This document shows, piece after piece, positions 1 to 9,799 of a DNA stretch of 23,281 nt; positions within the stretch are counted from its first letter, which is position 1; each line of letters opens with the position of its first letter. Under the pieces are notes generated by a model. That model did not search any database. It saw nothing but the letters and a program-made list of their open reading frames with translations, and was not told where the DNA came from. Both the position numbers and the translations under genes were made by a program. The DNA lies in the NCBI GenBank assembly GCA_023375785.1, contig SZWC01002435.1, positions 184,613-207,893 on the forward strand. The letters run 5' to 3'. This DNA is from Penium margaritaceum. Lineage: Eukaryota; Streptophyta; Zygnematophyceae; Desmidiales; Peniaceae.

Positions 1-18
1 CCCCCCCCCCCCCCCCCC

Positions 19-735
19 TCCCCACATTCACATTTACGTGCACATCTGAATCACATCACTAATACACAAGTGCATATTTAGCACCCATCTCCACATAAAC
101 TCCCCTCATACACTCACCATATACAACCCCCTCCCCCCTTCCTAGAAATTCACCTGCACATCTGAATCACAGGATTGTACTCTAGTGTACATTTAGCACC
201 TATCACTCTATGCACTGCCCCCATATACCTATGAAATAGTAACCCCCCTGCCCCCTACATTCACAGTCGCATGTGAATCACAGAAATTTACACAAATGTA
301 TGGAGGGAGTGTATAGGGAGATGGGTACTAAGTTAACACTAGAATAAAATGCTATGATTTTCATTTGCAAGTGAATGTGGGATGCGGGAGAGGAGGTGCT
401 CTGTATGGTGAGTGTGTTGGAGGAGTGTATGCGGTGGTGGATGCTAAATGTATACTAGTGTATAACTCCGTGATTCAGATGTGCCGGAGAGTATGTGGAG
501 ATGGGTGCTACATGTACACTGGTGTATGATGTTGTGCTTCATATGTGCGAGTGAATGTGGGAGGGGGAGGGAGTGAAGGGGGAGGTTGTATGTGGAGAGT
601 GTATGGGAGGAGTGTATGGAGAGATGGATTCTAAGTATGCACTAGTGTGTAATGTTGTGATTCATATGTGCAAGTTCATATGGGGGGGAAAGGGGCAGGA
701 GGAAGGTGGTTGCATGTGGTGAGTCTATGGGAGGT
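19..735. repeat. Tandem repeat array with central inversion
   Basis: A degenerate repeat of about 112-123 bp recurs here. In the left part (to about 300) units read with the core cacatctgaatcac near 44, 157 and 269. From about 301 the same unit appears reverse-complemented, with tgattcatatgtgcaagtg-like cores near 354, 471, 535 and 658. Each unit also holds a pyrimidine- or purine-rich part and a block like tgctaaatgtatactagtg. The array therefore runs tail to tail around about 300. One right-arm unit (471-535) is short. The first 18 bases of the window are a pure C tract. No coding potential is evident, and this looks like a local minisatellite or satellite that suffered an inversion. Confidence 0.75.
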
Positions 736-975
736 GCTGGTCAAGTAATGCGATTTCTGGGAAGGTGCCTTTCTGTGTACGTAGGGGTATGTGTATGTCT
801 GAGAAGTTACCGTCCGTTGTACGTGACATATGTATATTTCCTGGAGATTACCTTTCTATATGGTACACAATGTACTCTAGAAAATCAGTGTATAAATGGA
901 TGGTGATTGATCATGAAACTTCCGTACCCTTCTTACTATGTTAAACACTACCTTCTTTCTTTTCTTTCAAGGCTA
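736..975. other. Unassigned spacer with no recognisable gene
   Basis: This AT-richer stretch links the tandem array to the first copia C coding relic. Short open frames here have no recognisable domain. It ends in a polypyrimidine run at about 950-970. Nothing functional can be supported. It may be diverged copia C sequence or older host DNA. Confidence 0.4.
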
Positions 976-980
976 GGTCT

Positions 981-1246
981 TACATGACTTGGGTCTGGAA
1001 CCGTGTTCTTCATTGTGGAATGCTGGTTTGGTCACTAGAAAGAACTACGTCTTACTCAGGTTTGAGATTTTGTCCCTACCTTTAGCTTGCAGAGGACCTT
1101 TGCAACGACAAGCTTATTTCCCCTGCTCCTCTATGCACCTTTCTTTTATTTCCGCAACACCTAAGGCCTGGCGGTTTTGGTAGTGTGATCGTTCTCGTGT
1201 CATAGAGTCATCCGACATACTATTCTTTGAGGACTTCTTCCCATAG
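981..1246 (+). pseudogene. Copia C integrase C-terminal relic
   Basis: The frame starting at 981 reads YMTWVWNRVLH, which matches the NVTWVCNRVPQ segment of the copia A integrase at about 9200. About 175 bp later comes KAWRFW, then a stop, then DRSRVIESSDILFFEDFFP, the usual end of the conserved post-integrase region of copia polyproteins. The part in between is poorly conserved and slightly shorter than in element A. The catalytic core of integrase is missing. The gene is broken by a stop after KAWRFW (1181-1183) and by frame changes. Confidence 0.75.
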
Positions 1247-1296
1247 GGCATGTTCCTTGTTGCTCCACCCTCAACCCTTTCCTTGCTCCGTTAACT

Positions 1297-1768
1297 TTGA
1301 GTGAGCTTCTCAGTTTCCGGTTTTGGGAGCCCATCGATTCCATCCAGCCTCTTGCACAGCTTCCTCTGCTGCTCATCTGTCCTCAACACATTCGTCACCG
1401 GTCACTTCCACTGACAATGAGTTTTTGTGTATTTCCTCCTTGTCTAACGCCCCGTTGTCTTCCTCTCAAAAATCATCACCAATCTCTACATCTAATGCAT
1501 CGACATCTCTGGAGTCAGCCATTGTCCGCCATTGTTGGTACTCTAGTGCATTCCCATTGTGATTCACCTCCTGAAACCATGTCATTGGTTACAGAGCCTG
1601 TTGATGGCCCACTGTCACGTCGCAAGTCATACTTCCATGTTTTCTGTCTAGAGCCATACACACATCGAGGGATACTTAGCTCTCTCCCTCAGCGATTGGT
1701 CTCTCAACCCCCTCAGCGTCGCACATGTTCCAGAGCATCCTTCTCCACTGTTGGATCCTCTGACAGAT
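1297..1768 (+). pseudogene. Copia C Ser-rich linker before RT
   Basis: Downstream of the integrase relic the + strand codes for a Ser/Thr/Pro-rich stretch; the frame at 1323-1562 is especially Ser-rich. Copia polyproteins carry such a low-complexity linker between integrase and RT, and element A has one at 9560-9769. Two frames are open at once here, so the true frame is uncertain. The relic stops at 1768, where the gypsy LTR begins. Its continuation resumes at 20141 on the far side of the insertion. Confidence 0.55.
1764..1768. repeat. Target-site duplication of gypsy G, left copy
   Basis: The pentamer cagat lies directly before the left gypsy LTR (TGTGAA at 1769). Its partner cagac follows the right LTR at 20136-20140. 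Four of five bases agree and the fifth is a transition, as expected for an old insertion. Confidence 0.7.
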
Positions 1769-2670
1769 TGTGAATCGAGGGACACCCAGCTTGACAGTCA
1801 TATACCAAGCCCTTGGGATAAACCTTCCAATCCTCAACCCCTTTGTGTGTGGGCCAATAATTGACATGCCACATGGCCCTCTCCTAGCAGCAAGACCACT
1901 GCTAGTGACGAAGGTACTCGCCGTACGACTCTCCTGGCGGCGTTTGCACCAAGGTGTACTCCGCAAGACTTGAAGGATCAAATGGACATGTGTGGGGTAA
2001 AGTTTGGAATACAAGGAGATTTGGATAAGGAATTAATCTTTAGAATTGATAGATCAGTAGAAGGAAATGTACAAAGTCTTTGGGTAATGTTGGCATGCCT
2101 AGAACAGCTCCTAGGATTCCTTATGTACAAGCCAAGAGCCCATGGGCACTCCGAAGCCCTCTACTGAGGTGCAAGGACGCAAAAATCACATTCATCATGT
2201 AGTACACTTAGCAAGCTTTTCAACGCACCAAATAATGCCTCAATCCATGACAAAACGTCTGAGTTATGGCCGTTTGAGTAATCCACGCGTGACTGCTGCT
2301 GGCAGCACCGCCAGCGGGGGTCACGGCTGCCCAAAGCGCCCTTGCCTGCAAATGCAGCTCTAGCCACCATCCTGAAGCGCCCATGGACCCCAATGAACCT
2401 TACCTCATTGGCTAAGCGTCCATCTAGGGGCGCTTTGGCTGGGTTAGAAACTCGCTCCGTCATGCTTGGGGTCTAACCGGTACGTCTCCTGTTCTCTCGA
2501 GGTGCACCGCTGACCTTTGCACGGCCATATCTTTCTCTTCCCCTCACCAGACGACCCGGTTCTTGGATCAAATCTTCACAATTTTTCATTTAGAATTAAA
2601 TGGGTATATCAAAACATTTAACATCAGCATGATGACGTAAATACCGGCTCGACCGGCGGCACCCACAACA
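1769..2670 (-). repeat. Gypsy G 3' LTR (left copy)
   Basis: This direct repeat of about 900 bp aligns end to end with 19225-20135, with many substitutions and small indels. On the + strand it starts TGTGAATCGAGGGAC and ends CACCCACAACA, which gives TG...CA termini. It is preceded by the target duplication and followed by a purine-rich tract on the - strand. The conserved block cggccatatctttctc lies near 2522. The short open frames inside it are LTR sequence, not genes. Confidence 0.88.
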
Positions 2671-3119
2671 TCACCTCCCCCTCCAAGGATGCACCGTCCC
2701 TGGGTGCTCCTTGTACCTCCTCCGAGGACAGCATTAACCGCACTGCCCCTGTAGAAGTCAGCTTTGGAGATCCAGCAGTGGTGCTCAGGCCCAAAGCAGA
2801 GCCATTGCACAAGATATCGCCATCTGTTTCCTCGCCGACGGTGCCCGACGATCTTCTTCACCACGTTCTCCGCCTCATCCTCCACGAAGACCGGTGGAGG
2901 AGGAGCCTGTCCACGTGTCGTGAACTAGGCATCTAGCTTCTCGTAGGCCTTGAGAAGAGAAGCATGGAACACGAGATTAATCCTGTAGTTATCTGGAAGC
3001 TCCAACTTGTAGCTCGTCACCGATTGCTTTTCCTTTAACAGAAAAGGGCCCATCCTTCGAGGCTTGAGCGTGACGCTGCCTTCCCTCGCCAGCTGCAGGT
3101 TCTGCAAGCTCAGTAGCAC
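2586..3119 (-). pseudogene. Gypsy G GPY/F module and chromodomain
   Basis: This is the C-terminal tail of the gypsy integrase. The frame at 3119-2925 carries the GPY/F-type region (RRMGPFLL, then YKLELPDNYRINLVFHASLL), normally part of integrase. A second frame from 2885 reads NVVKKIVGHRRRGNRWRYLV with QWLCFGPEHHCW, a chromodomain, which in chromoviruses is thought to bind modified histone tails and guide integration to heterochromatin. A stop (2925-2927) separates the two parts. The chromodomain frame continues through the polypurine tract into the LTR and stops at 2586. The chromodomain identifies G as a chromovirus. Confidence 0.85.
2671..2687 (-). promoter_or_regulatory. Gypsy G polypurine tract
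   Basis: Read on the - strand, CTTGGAGGGGGAGGTGA abuts the LTR start TGTTGTGGG. This is the expected position and composition of the plus-strand DNA primer. It also lies inside the chromodomain reading frame, where it codes for a Gly-rich stretch. Confidence 0.75.
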
Positions 3120-4080
3120 CCTTTATCCCACCGATATCTACTCGGCTGTCCGGTACTTATCTGCTTGCCACTTAATCTGCTGCTGCATCTTGCGAAGCAC
3201 ATCACGCACATCCCGCAATACTTCCGTGAAGTCATTTACAAACTATTGTATCAATTCTAAGTTCGATCCCGTCGCCATGTCCGAGGGACATGCAAGCTGT
3301 ACCACATACACCACCTCAAAAGAAGACCTTCCCATCAAGGCATATGCTGCTGAGTTATAGGCAAACTCAGTCACTGGGAGCTTGCATTCCCATCCCTCAC
3401 CATCTGGCTCTAAGATCCACGGCAATAGCTCCTCCATGGTCTGATTAGTGCGCTCATTTTTTGCCATCTCTTTTGGGATGGTAAGCTGATGAAAGAGCCA
3501 CATGGATGCCTAGCATCTTGAAGAGTTTTTTTCCCAAATCTGGGAGGTGAAGTGCGGGCCGTGGTCCGAGACCATGCACTTTGGCACCCCGTGAAGTTTG
3601 ATGACATATTGAAAGAGGAGTTGAGCCATATCCACCACCGTGACCTTTGAGCAAGGAATGAAGTGCGCCATCTTGGTGAACTGGTCCACCACCTCCACTA
3701 GCACCATGGTGTTGCCCGTTGCGTCTCGTGGAATTCCCCCCACAAAATCCAATGAGATTTCCGTCCACGAGCGCTCCAGCAGCAGTAGCAGTTGTAGCTC
3801 TCTTGGCGCCCGTGTCCTCTGTGACTTGATTCTTTGGCATATGTCACAGCTCCTCACGTACTCCTTGTAGTCTGCTCCCATTGTCCCCCACCAATAATCA
3901 TGTGCAATTATCTTAAAGTTGTTTTCATGGCCAAAGTTACCTCTGTAGTTTGATTCATGCATCTCCTCCAACAATGTCTGTTGCAATGATGCACTTCTCA
4001 ACACCACAATCCGGTTCCTCTTCTCATGCCGCCGATACTGGCCATCCAAGTTGCACCCCTTCACCGTACTCTTGGTAAAG
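3120..4080 (-). pseudogene. Gypsy G integrase
   Basis: Integrase would insert the cDNA copy into the chromosome. The frame 4523-3510 includes the zinc-binding region (HESNYRGNFGHEN, then CDICQRIK; the usual GHFG His is Asn here) and the catalytic core, with Asp in EISLDFVGGIP and Asp in MVSDHGPHFTSQIW. The core then shifts frame near 3530 (YHPKRDGKK is in the 3840-3454 frame) and again before NERTNQTMEELLPW, which holds the catalytic Glu (3503-3243 frame). The D,D,E residues survive but lie in three frames, so no intact integrase can be made. Confidence 0.85.
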
Positions 4081-4560
4081 TCCTGGTCCTCTGCAAACCC
4101 ATGAGCAAACAGGCTGCAAAGAATTTGGGATCCCGCAAGCACAATGATGGCATGCAAACCCAAGTCAAGGCGATGTGAAAGTGGGTCCGCTGGGTTGATC
4201 CTCTCTAGATTTTGCTTGATCTTGTAGTCAAAGCCGCCCTCCAGCAGCTCCATCCATTGTGCTTGATGACAACTCAGGTTTGGCTGCGACTTGAGGTACT
4301 TGGGCACGTAGTTGTCCGTGTGCATCACGCGCCACCGCACCTCAAGATAGCACCTCCACTGCTTGAATTCCTGGACCACTATGAGCATCTCCTTCTTGTG
4401 GATATGGTGTGTGAGCTCAGCACCTTTCACCTTCTTGGAGTAGTACGTCTTAGGATGCAACCCCTTTCCCTGGTCCTGTATCAACACCCCATCCATCGCA
4501 TGTTCTCTCGCATCCATCGACAATACCTACCCCTTGCTCGCGTCTGGTTGCACAGACACC
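4081..4560 (-). pseudogene. Gypsy G RNase H
   Basis: RNase H degrades the RNA template during reverse transcription. The - strand frame from 4523 reads MSMDAREHAMDGVLIQD, then SKKVKGAELTHHIHKKEMLI, YLEVRWRVMHTDNYV and SQPNLSCHQAQW, matching the gypsy RNase H layout with Asp, Glu, Asp in their expected order. The region ends with INPADPLSHR, the usual domain end before integrase. It is the best-preserved part of G and shares one open frame with the integrase start. Its N-terminal side is broken by stops. Confidence 0.85.
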
Positions 4561-5661
4561 GGTGCCTCATACATGGCAGCCTATTCACTCCAAAGGCCTG
4601 CCCTTCCTTTGCACCCCATTCCCATTGGTATCCCTTCTTGAGCAAGAGTATCAAGGATACTTCCCTTTCCCCGTGTCCCCCAATAAACCTCCAGTACTAG
4701 TTTATAAAATCCCAAAAAACATGGGTGTCACGCACACCCGCTGGCTCTGACCACTCCTTCAATGCTTCCACCTTCTTTGGATCCATACGGATACCTCACC
4801 CGCTGACAATGTGCCCGCCTCCTGTTTGGCGAATTCACACTTGCTGAGCTTGGAAAACAGCCACTATTTTTCCATCACTTCCATCACCATCCGGAGACGT
4901 CCTGATGCTCCTACATTATCCACAGGTACACAAGGATTTTGTTGAGGAAGACGACCACAAACTGGTCCAAATAGGGGTGGAATATCTGGTTCATCAGTGC
5001 CATGAACGTAGCAGGAGCATTCGTTAGCCCAAAAGACATCACGAGATAGTCGGAGTGTCCGTAGCATGTCCAAAACACTGTCTTTTCCACATCCTCCTCC
5101 GCAAGGCGGGTTTGGTGGTATCCCGACCTTGGATCCAGTTTGCTGAAGACAAGTATGCCTCACAGTTGGTCGAACAACTCCTCGGCCTGTGACAATGGAT
5201 AGCAATTCTTCAATGTGATGTTGTTGAGCAACCCGGTAGTCCATGCACATCCGCAGCTCTCCCAACTTCTTCTTGGCAAACAGCACCAATGCAGCATATG
5301 GAGACACCACCGGCCCGATGAAACCCAGTTCCACCAACTCCCCCAGTTGCTTCTTGAGCTTCGCAAGCTCTGCGTCGCTCATGTTGTTCGAGGACCGCAC
5401 CGTTGGTGACAACCCTAGCACCACCTGGATCTTGTGGTCAATGTCGTGTCGCGACAGCAGCCCCTTTGGCAACTCCTCCGGGAAAACATTCCTAAACTCC
5501 TTGAGAACTTCCCTAACACCAGGAGGCAACTTTGGAGCTCCCTCACCTTCCACCAGCTTTCCCTCCGCTGATTCAACCGCTGCAATCTGCTGCTCTGCTG
5601 TTTGTTGTGGACGTGCCCATGCCAAGCAAACTTGGCCACCCTTGCACATGCACCACTTCAA
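4561..5661 (-). pseudogene. Gypsy G reverse transcriptase and connection region
   Basis: Reverse transcriptase copies the element RNA into DNA. The frame from 5661 carries RNVFPEELPKGL, the Ser/Asp-rich entry motif MSDAELAKLKKQLGELVELG and ELRMCMDYR, all typical Ty3/gypsy RT landmarks. After about 5200 the reading frame breaks repeatedly. The catalytic box, normally FLDD, reads FLNK at 4932-4949, so both metal-binding Asp codons are gone. The later region keeps GIRMDPKKVEALKEW near 4780 and a degraded connection to RNase H with several stops. Confidence 0.85.
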
Positions 5662-5846
5662 CTACTACAAGATGATGACGCGCAGCTGCCTCACCGCTTC
5701 TGCCACATCCGACTCCTTCTCCTCACCCTGCTAGAGAAACAAAGTGAGATTCTTCCCGCCCGCCTTCATGACCACCCGGTTGCACCTCCAACCCACCTCC
5801 AGATTCTAGGCGTGCAACCAATCCCGGCCGATCAAGCAGTTTTGTT
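5662..5846 (-). pseudogene. Gypsy G protease C-terminal piece
   Basis: On the - strand, directly next to the copia A insertion, the frame reads QNCLIGRDWLH, the end of the gypsy aspartic protease (the usual LG-DWL motif). It is followed by NLEVGWRCNR and a short spacer with several stops before RT. The N-terminal half of the same protease is at 18645-18420, on the other side of copia A. So the insertion of A split this domain. Confidence 0.75.
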
Positions 5847-6424
5847 CATTAAATCTCTCTTGTATGTATTGCTCTCTGCCGTGGCCATGAGTGTGCAGGG
5901 CATGCTGATGCAGAGAGCGGAGGCAACGCACATTGAGCGTGTGCGCCACCAGTGGGCTGGCGATATTTGCATGACGGCGTCACTCATGTGCTTGTCTCCC
6001 TCTAAGCGGCATGGCCCTTGCCTGGCTTGGCAGCCAGAAATTGTGCATTTGATGACCTAGATATGCCCCTCTCCCTTGCTTTAATCAACTTGTGTTCAGT
6101 GGCTAGCACACCTAGATTAGCCTGACATGGGAACTGTTCATAGGCAAAAGATCCTACCCGAAGCACAAACAGGAAAACAGTGACAGTTAAGTTTTGAGTC
6201 CTCCAGAGGCATTGGGCATCGATTTTGGGAATGTGCCAGTGAGCTTTGGTTGCCAGCTTTTGGGTGAGCTTACTTAACGAGTCTCACCCTTTGGAACTCT
6301 TAGAGGTTTTTGTGCTAGGTTGACGTGCAACATCCATGGCCGACCATGAGACTCCCTCTAACTCCATCATCACTTAACCATTTTGACTTAAAATAGTTGG
6401 ATTAGACTTGTGGTGTTATTCTTC
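5847..6424 (+). repeat. Copia A 5' LTR
   Basis: This 578-bp direct repeat aligns with 17842-18419. Shared blocks include gtggccatgagtgt (5881 and 17876), gtgttcagtggctagcacac and catgagactccctctaactc. Identity by eye is about 80-85 %. The right copy starts TGTTAACTC, while the left start is cattaaatc, so the TG terminus seems mutated. A frame of about 70 codons is open in both copies and ends at the same tag (6058-6060; 18053-18055). I treat it as chance. Confidence 0.85.
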
Positions 6425-6436
6425 TGGTATCACGGC
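6425..6436 (+). promoter_or_regulatory. Copia A primer-binding site candidate
   Basis: TGGTATCACGGC starts directly at the 3' end of the 5' LTR. Its first eight bases match the plant initiator-Met primer site, whose usual form is TGGTATCAGAGC, and the last four differ. It is either a decayed iMet site or a site for another tRNA that ends ...GATACCA. Confidence 0.6.
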
Positions 6437-6871
6437 TAGGATCACGGGGTGCAAAGACAGCTAGCGAGGGAAAGCAGAAAATGCATGTGGCGCATTAAAA
6501 GAAGTGTTGGAAGGCCGCGGGAGCTCCCGTCGGCGCTAGGGCAGGTCGCAACCGTCCAACTTGAGCGCAAAGGGCTGCCAGGGCTATGCACGGCCTAAGG
6601 GCAGCCGGAGAGCCGCACGGAGGTGCCATAAGGGGACGAGGTCCGCCGAGGCACCCTGTCCAAGCACCCAACCGCAGACAAGGAGAGCCTAGGGGCAACC
6701 TAGGCATGTGATAAGAGGCAGTAGCCGACTGCAAAGAGCCCTAGCATCAAGTCACCTAGGGCAGACCACAAGAAAACAGGTCATAATTCCAAACTCACTC
6801 CGACTCTCTAGGCATAGACCGCTAGGAATTCCAAGGGAAAAAGGAATGGTTCCTGGGAGCTAGTGTGCAAC
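6437..6871 (+). other. Copia A untranslated leader
   Basis: This stretch lies between the primer site and the gag start, is GC-rich around 6510-6700, and has no recognisable coding domain. A leader of a few hundred bases that contains packaging signals is usual in this position. I see no specific motif that I can name. Confidence 0.55.
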
Positions 6872-7978
6872 ATGAGTACTGCCGGGTCAGTGCCGGGAGA
6901 CATCCCTACCCTCAGCGCTAATCAACCTGCCAGATGCCAACCGGCAAGTCAACCGACAAATCAACAGGCCGCCACGTCCGGCACCGTGATGTGGGACAAT
7001 CTTACCAAGGTCATGTCCCAAAAGGACTTGGACTCGCCGCCATTAGGCACTCGCAAATTCTTAGTATGGAAGGACATCTTCCTTTCATGGGCGGAAGAAC
7101 ATGCTTTAGAAGAGCTGTACCTCTTCCCACCATCCGACGACGCCAATGAGCGTGTCCTCCTATGCGCACTCAAGACCCTTGTCTGGGCACTTCTGGACGA
7201 GTAGGCTTATGTGATACATCATCTCAGGTTTGACGGCAAAGGGGAAAACCGGACCAACCCTCGTAGCGGTGCCCCCTCGCCACCCGGCATAAAGAATGGG
7301 GTATGGCGCTAGTCATGTCTCTTTGTGACAGAATGCGCCAACTGTACCCCAAGCCAGGAGCATCGATAGCCAACTACTGGGGCATAGCTATGGACATCCA
7401 TCGCTGTATACTGGGACTTGGTGCTCCATGCTCAGAGCTGGAGTGGCTGGAACCTAGTCCTCCTTCATCTGGGAGAGTCATACAGAGAATTTTGTCCCAA
7501 CCTGCTGAGGTAACTTTGTGTCACTGACATCAAGAGCATGAATCTGGCGGAGGTGTTCGAAGAACTCCGTCATTATGAGGATATACTTCATGGAGAGGCA
7601 CGGGAGGCAGATACACTGATAGCGAGTGCCTTTGTGAACCAGACCGCGGTGGCGACTAACTCTGTCACAGGATACGAAAGAGGCCAAGGCAGGGGAGGCG
7701 ACAGTGGAGGCAGAGGTGTCCAGACAAGAGGAGGGCGCGGTCGAGGAAGAGGTACCCTGGGGCAAACCTGCAACTACTATGGGCAGGAGGGCCACTTCTG
7801 GCAGGCCTGCCTTGAGCTTCTTCGCATTATGATACCTTCTCAGCAACAGCCTCGGCAGCAGCTGCATCTGCCGGCCTGGTCGACACAGGCACCTGGGGGG
7901 GGCACGTGTACCCTCCCCATTTGGTGGAGCCACCTTTGGCCCACCACTGCAGCAGTACCCGGCAACACTTCCAGTTGA
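6872..7978 (+). pseudogene. Copia A gag with damaged zinc knuckle
   Basis: Gag forms the virus-like particle that packages element RNA. The frame from 6872 (MSTAGSVPGDIPTL) contains WDNLTKVMSQKDLDSPPL and RKFLVWKDIFLSWAEEHALE, a copia-type gag N-terminal region, and stops at 7202. After a broken stretch with several stops, a second frame (7538-7975) starts MNLAEVFEELRHYEDIL, runs through an Arg/Gly-rich segment and reaches CNYYGQEGHFWQAC at 7769-7810. This is a CX2CX4HX4C knuckle with the second Cys changed to Tyr (tat at 7778). RNA binding would be impaired. Confidence 0.8.
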
Positions 7979-7999
7979 GCAGGGGCTCACGCCCATGTA

Positions 8000-8560
8000 C
8001 TAGGGACCCTAATTCGTTCTGCCAGGCTCCACGGTTCCAGTTCAAGTGCCAGCCTGGGCACAGGGCGTCTGCACTGTGATGGTCGAGGCGTAGCAGCCTA
8101 CGACAGTGCCACATGTGGACTGGACTGCACCTATGGAAATTCAGCCGCCAGAGCCCACGGCCACACTGCAGCCGCCAGGTCAGCGGCTTGGTCATACTCA
8201 CATCACCACCTCACAAACCCTCCCCATGAATGAATGGATGTGTAACACTGCCGCCTTGATGTTGATGGTGTGAAGATTGGGTCTCGGTAATTCCTTACTG
8301 TGGAGGGTGTGGAGACAATTTCACTTCAGGGACTGGATGGGGTTTTATGGCTGACAGGAGTACTGTATGTGCCAAAGCTCAAAGTGAACTTGCTGTCAGG
8401 GGGGCAGCTCGATGTTCAAGCCAGTGTTCCACTGTCATGCAAAAGCAACGATGTAGTTTATTTGATGTAACTGGTGTCTTGCTAGCTGATGGGCTGCTAC
8501 ACACTGACATGCTCTATTCTCTTACGGTTTTTCCCTTTCCCAACACAATCACACAAGCCA
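8000..8560 (+). pseudogene. Copia A aspartic protease relic
   Basis: Protease would cleave the Gag-Pol polyprotein. After a Pro/Gln-rich stretch (about 8030-8200), the frame reads NEWMCNTAALMLM at about 8229-8267. By comparison with the usual WxCDTGA-type box in copia proteases, the catalytic Asp is Asn (aac, 8244) and the Gly is Ala. Further on, VLYVPKLKVNLLSGGQL near 8360-8410 is the conserved C-terminal protease motif of copia elements, in another frame. At least two stops and a frameshift separate these parts. Confidence 0.7.
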
Positions 8561-9490
8561 CAAGCACTTGTCGTGACATTCTCAGACACAAAATACACTG
8601 AACTGCAGCATCGCCAATTGGCGCGCATTCACACTGACTTGATAGGAGACATGGTCAAGCACTCAACTACACACGGTCTCCATCCAAATGCCTGTCCGCA
8701 TGGGCTGAAGGCAGACACCTGTCTCGTTTGTCATGAGGGTAAAGAACACAGACAGTTTTTTTTTGGGTCACAGACCCAAAGCAAGTCCCCACTAGATGTA
8801 ATCCATGCATACCTGACAGGACCTATCCCAGTTTCCTCTGTGCAGTACTGGTCACAGTACGTGCTCACACTCACAGATGATTTTGGTCATTTTTTCTGGG
8901 CCTATCTGCTCAAGACCAAAGCAGATGTCCAGCAGGCGATCATCAAGTGGATTCCACTTGGTGAACACCAAACAAATTGTAAGCTGCTACAACTGCGCAT
9001 GGATAGAGGAGGTGAATTCATGGGTTCTCTGGCTGCCACAGTCAAAGAAAAAGGTATCCAACATCAGACCACAGCACCATACACACCACAACAGAACTGA
9101 GTTGCAGAGCAATGGCACCGCACTCGAGGTGACGCTCTGCGTACTCTGCTGACTGAGTCTGGTCTGTCTTTTTATTTCTGGGAAGAAGCCGTCAAGAATG
9201 TTACGTGGGTATGCAACCGTGTCCCACAAGGTCCACTGTCCAAGGCTGACACACCCTGGGAATGGCGGTTAAAGGAAAAGGCCGATCCTCATCCTGCCAG
9301 AGTGTGGGGCATGATGGCGTGTGTATGGTTTGCACAACCAGAGCATGAGAACAAGCTCAGTCCACATGGACGCTGGAGTGTGTTCGTGGGGATCTCGCAT
9401 GCCTCCAAGGCGTGGAGGTTTTGGGACCCTGTGAGTCATTGTTTCCTTGAGATTCGGGACGCATCCTTCTTGTCGCACATGCCCTACAAG
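8561..9490 (+). pseudogene. Copia A integrase
   Basis: The frame 8489-9097 carries the pre-integrase zinc region (LQHRQLARIHTD, CLVCHEGKEHRQF), then VIHAYLTGPIPVSS where the first catalytic Asp has become Tyr (tac at 8810), YVLTLTDDFGHFFWAYLL, the second Asp in LRMDRGGEFMGS, and the box TAPYTPQQN followed by a TGA stop (9098) where Gly is normal. In the next frame VAEQWHRTRGDALRTLL keeps the catalytic Glu. The conserved tail follows: WEEAVKNVTWVCNRV, then ISHASKAWRFWDPVSHCFLE. The element could not integrate with this protein. Confidence 0.88.
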
Positions 9491-9769
9491 CAGTTTTGCA
9501 CTTTGCGACAGGTACCCCACGTAACAGTCCCTGAACACTATCCACATTACGAGAGTGTCCCAGATTTTGTCCCGACTGGGAAAACAACATCCTCTAAACC
9601 AGCTCAACAAAAAGAGAGTCAGACTGACCCCATTCCTACTAATCTCTTGACACCCATTGATCTAGCTAGCACAGATTCCAGTGCGCCACAGTCATCTCCA
9701 GTTTTGTCTCACCAACAGTCACCTGAAAGTACTGAGAGGTCTGCCGATCCCCCATCAGCACCCGTGTGA
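9491..9769 (+). pseudogene. Copia A Ser/Pro-rich linker
   Basis: The open frame from 9302 continues past the integrase tail into a Ser/Thr/Gln/Pro-rich segment (SSAPQSSPVLSHQQSPESTE) and stops at 9767-9769. It is the flexible linker between integrase and RT in copia polyproteins. Its composition resembles the linker of copia C at 1323-1562. Confidence 0.7.
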
Positions 9770-9799
9770 CGCTCCCTTTGAGACCTCCCACGAGTGAAC

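Noticed and set aside
19..735. Regular repeats considered as a CRISPR array
   Set aside because: Units are degenerate, about 115 bp, without unique spacers, and they invert in the middle. The context is eukaryotic.
940..972. Polypyrimidine tract followed by AG that resembles a 3' splice site
   Set aside because: The sequence downstream is copia integrase, not a host exon, and no matching upstream exon is visible.
1676..2014. Open frame on the - strand of 112 codons
   Set aside because: It crosses the copia C / gypsy LTR junction, so it cannot be an ancient gene, and it shows no domain.
6495..6734. Open frame on the - strand in the GC-rich copia A leader
   Set aside because: It lies antisense in the untranslated leader and resembles no known protein. 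It is explained by base composition.
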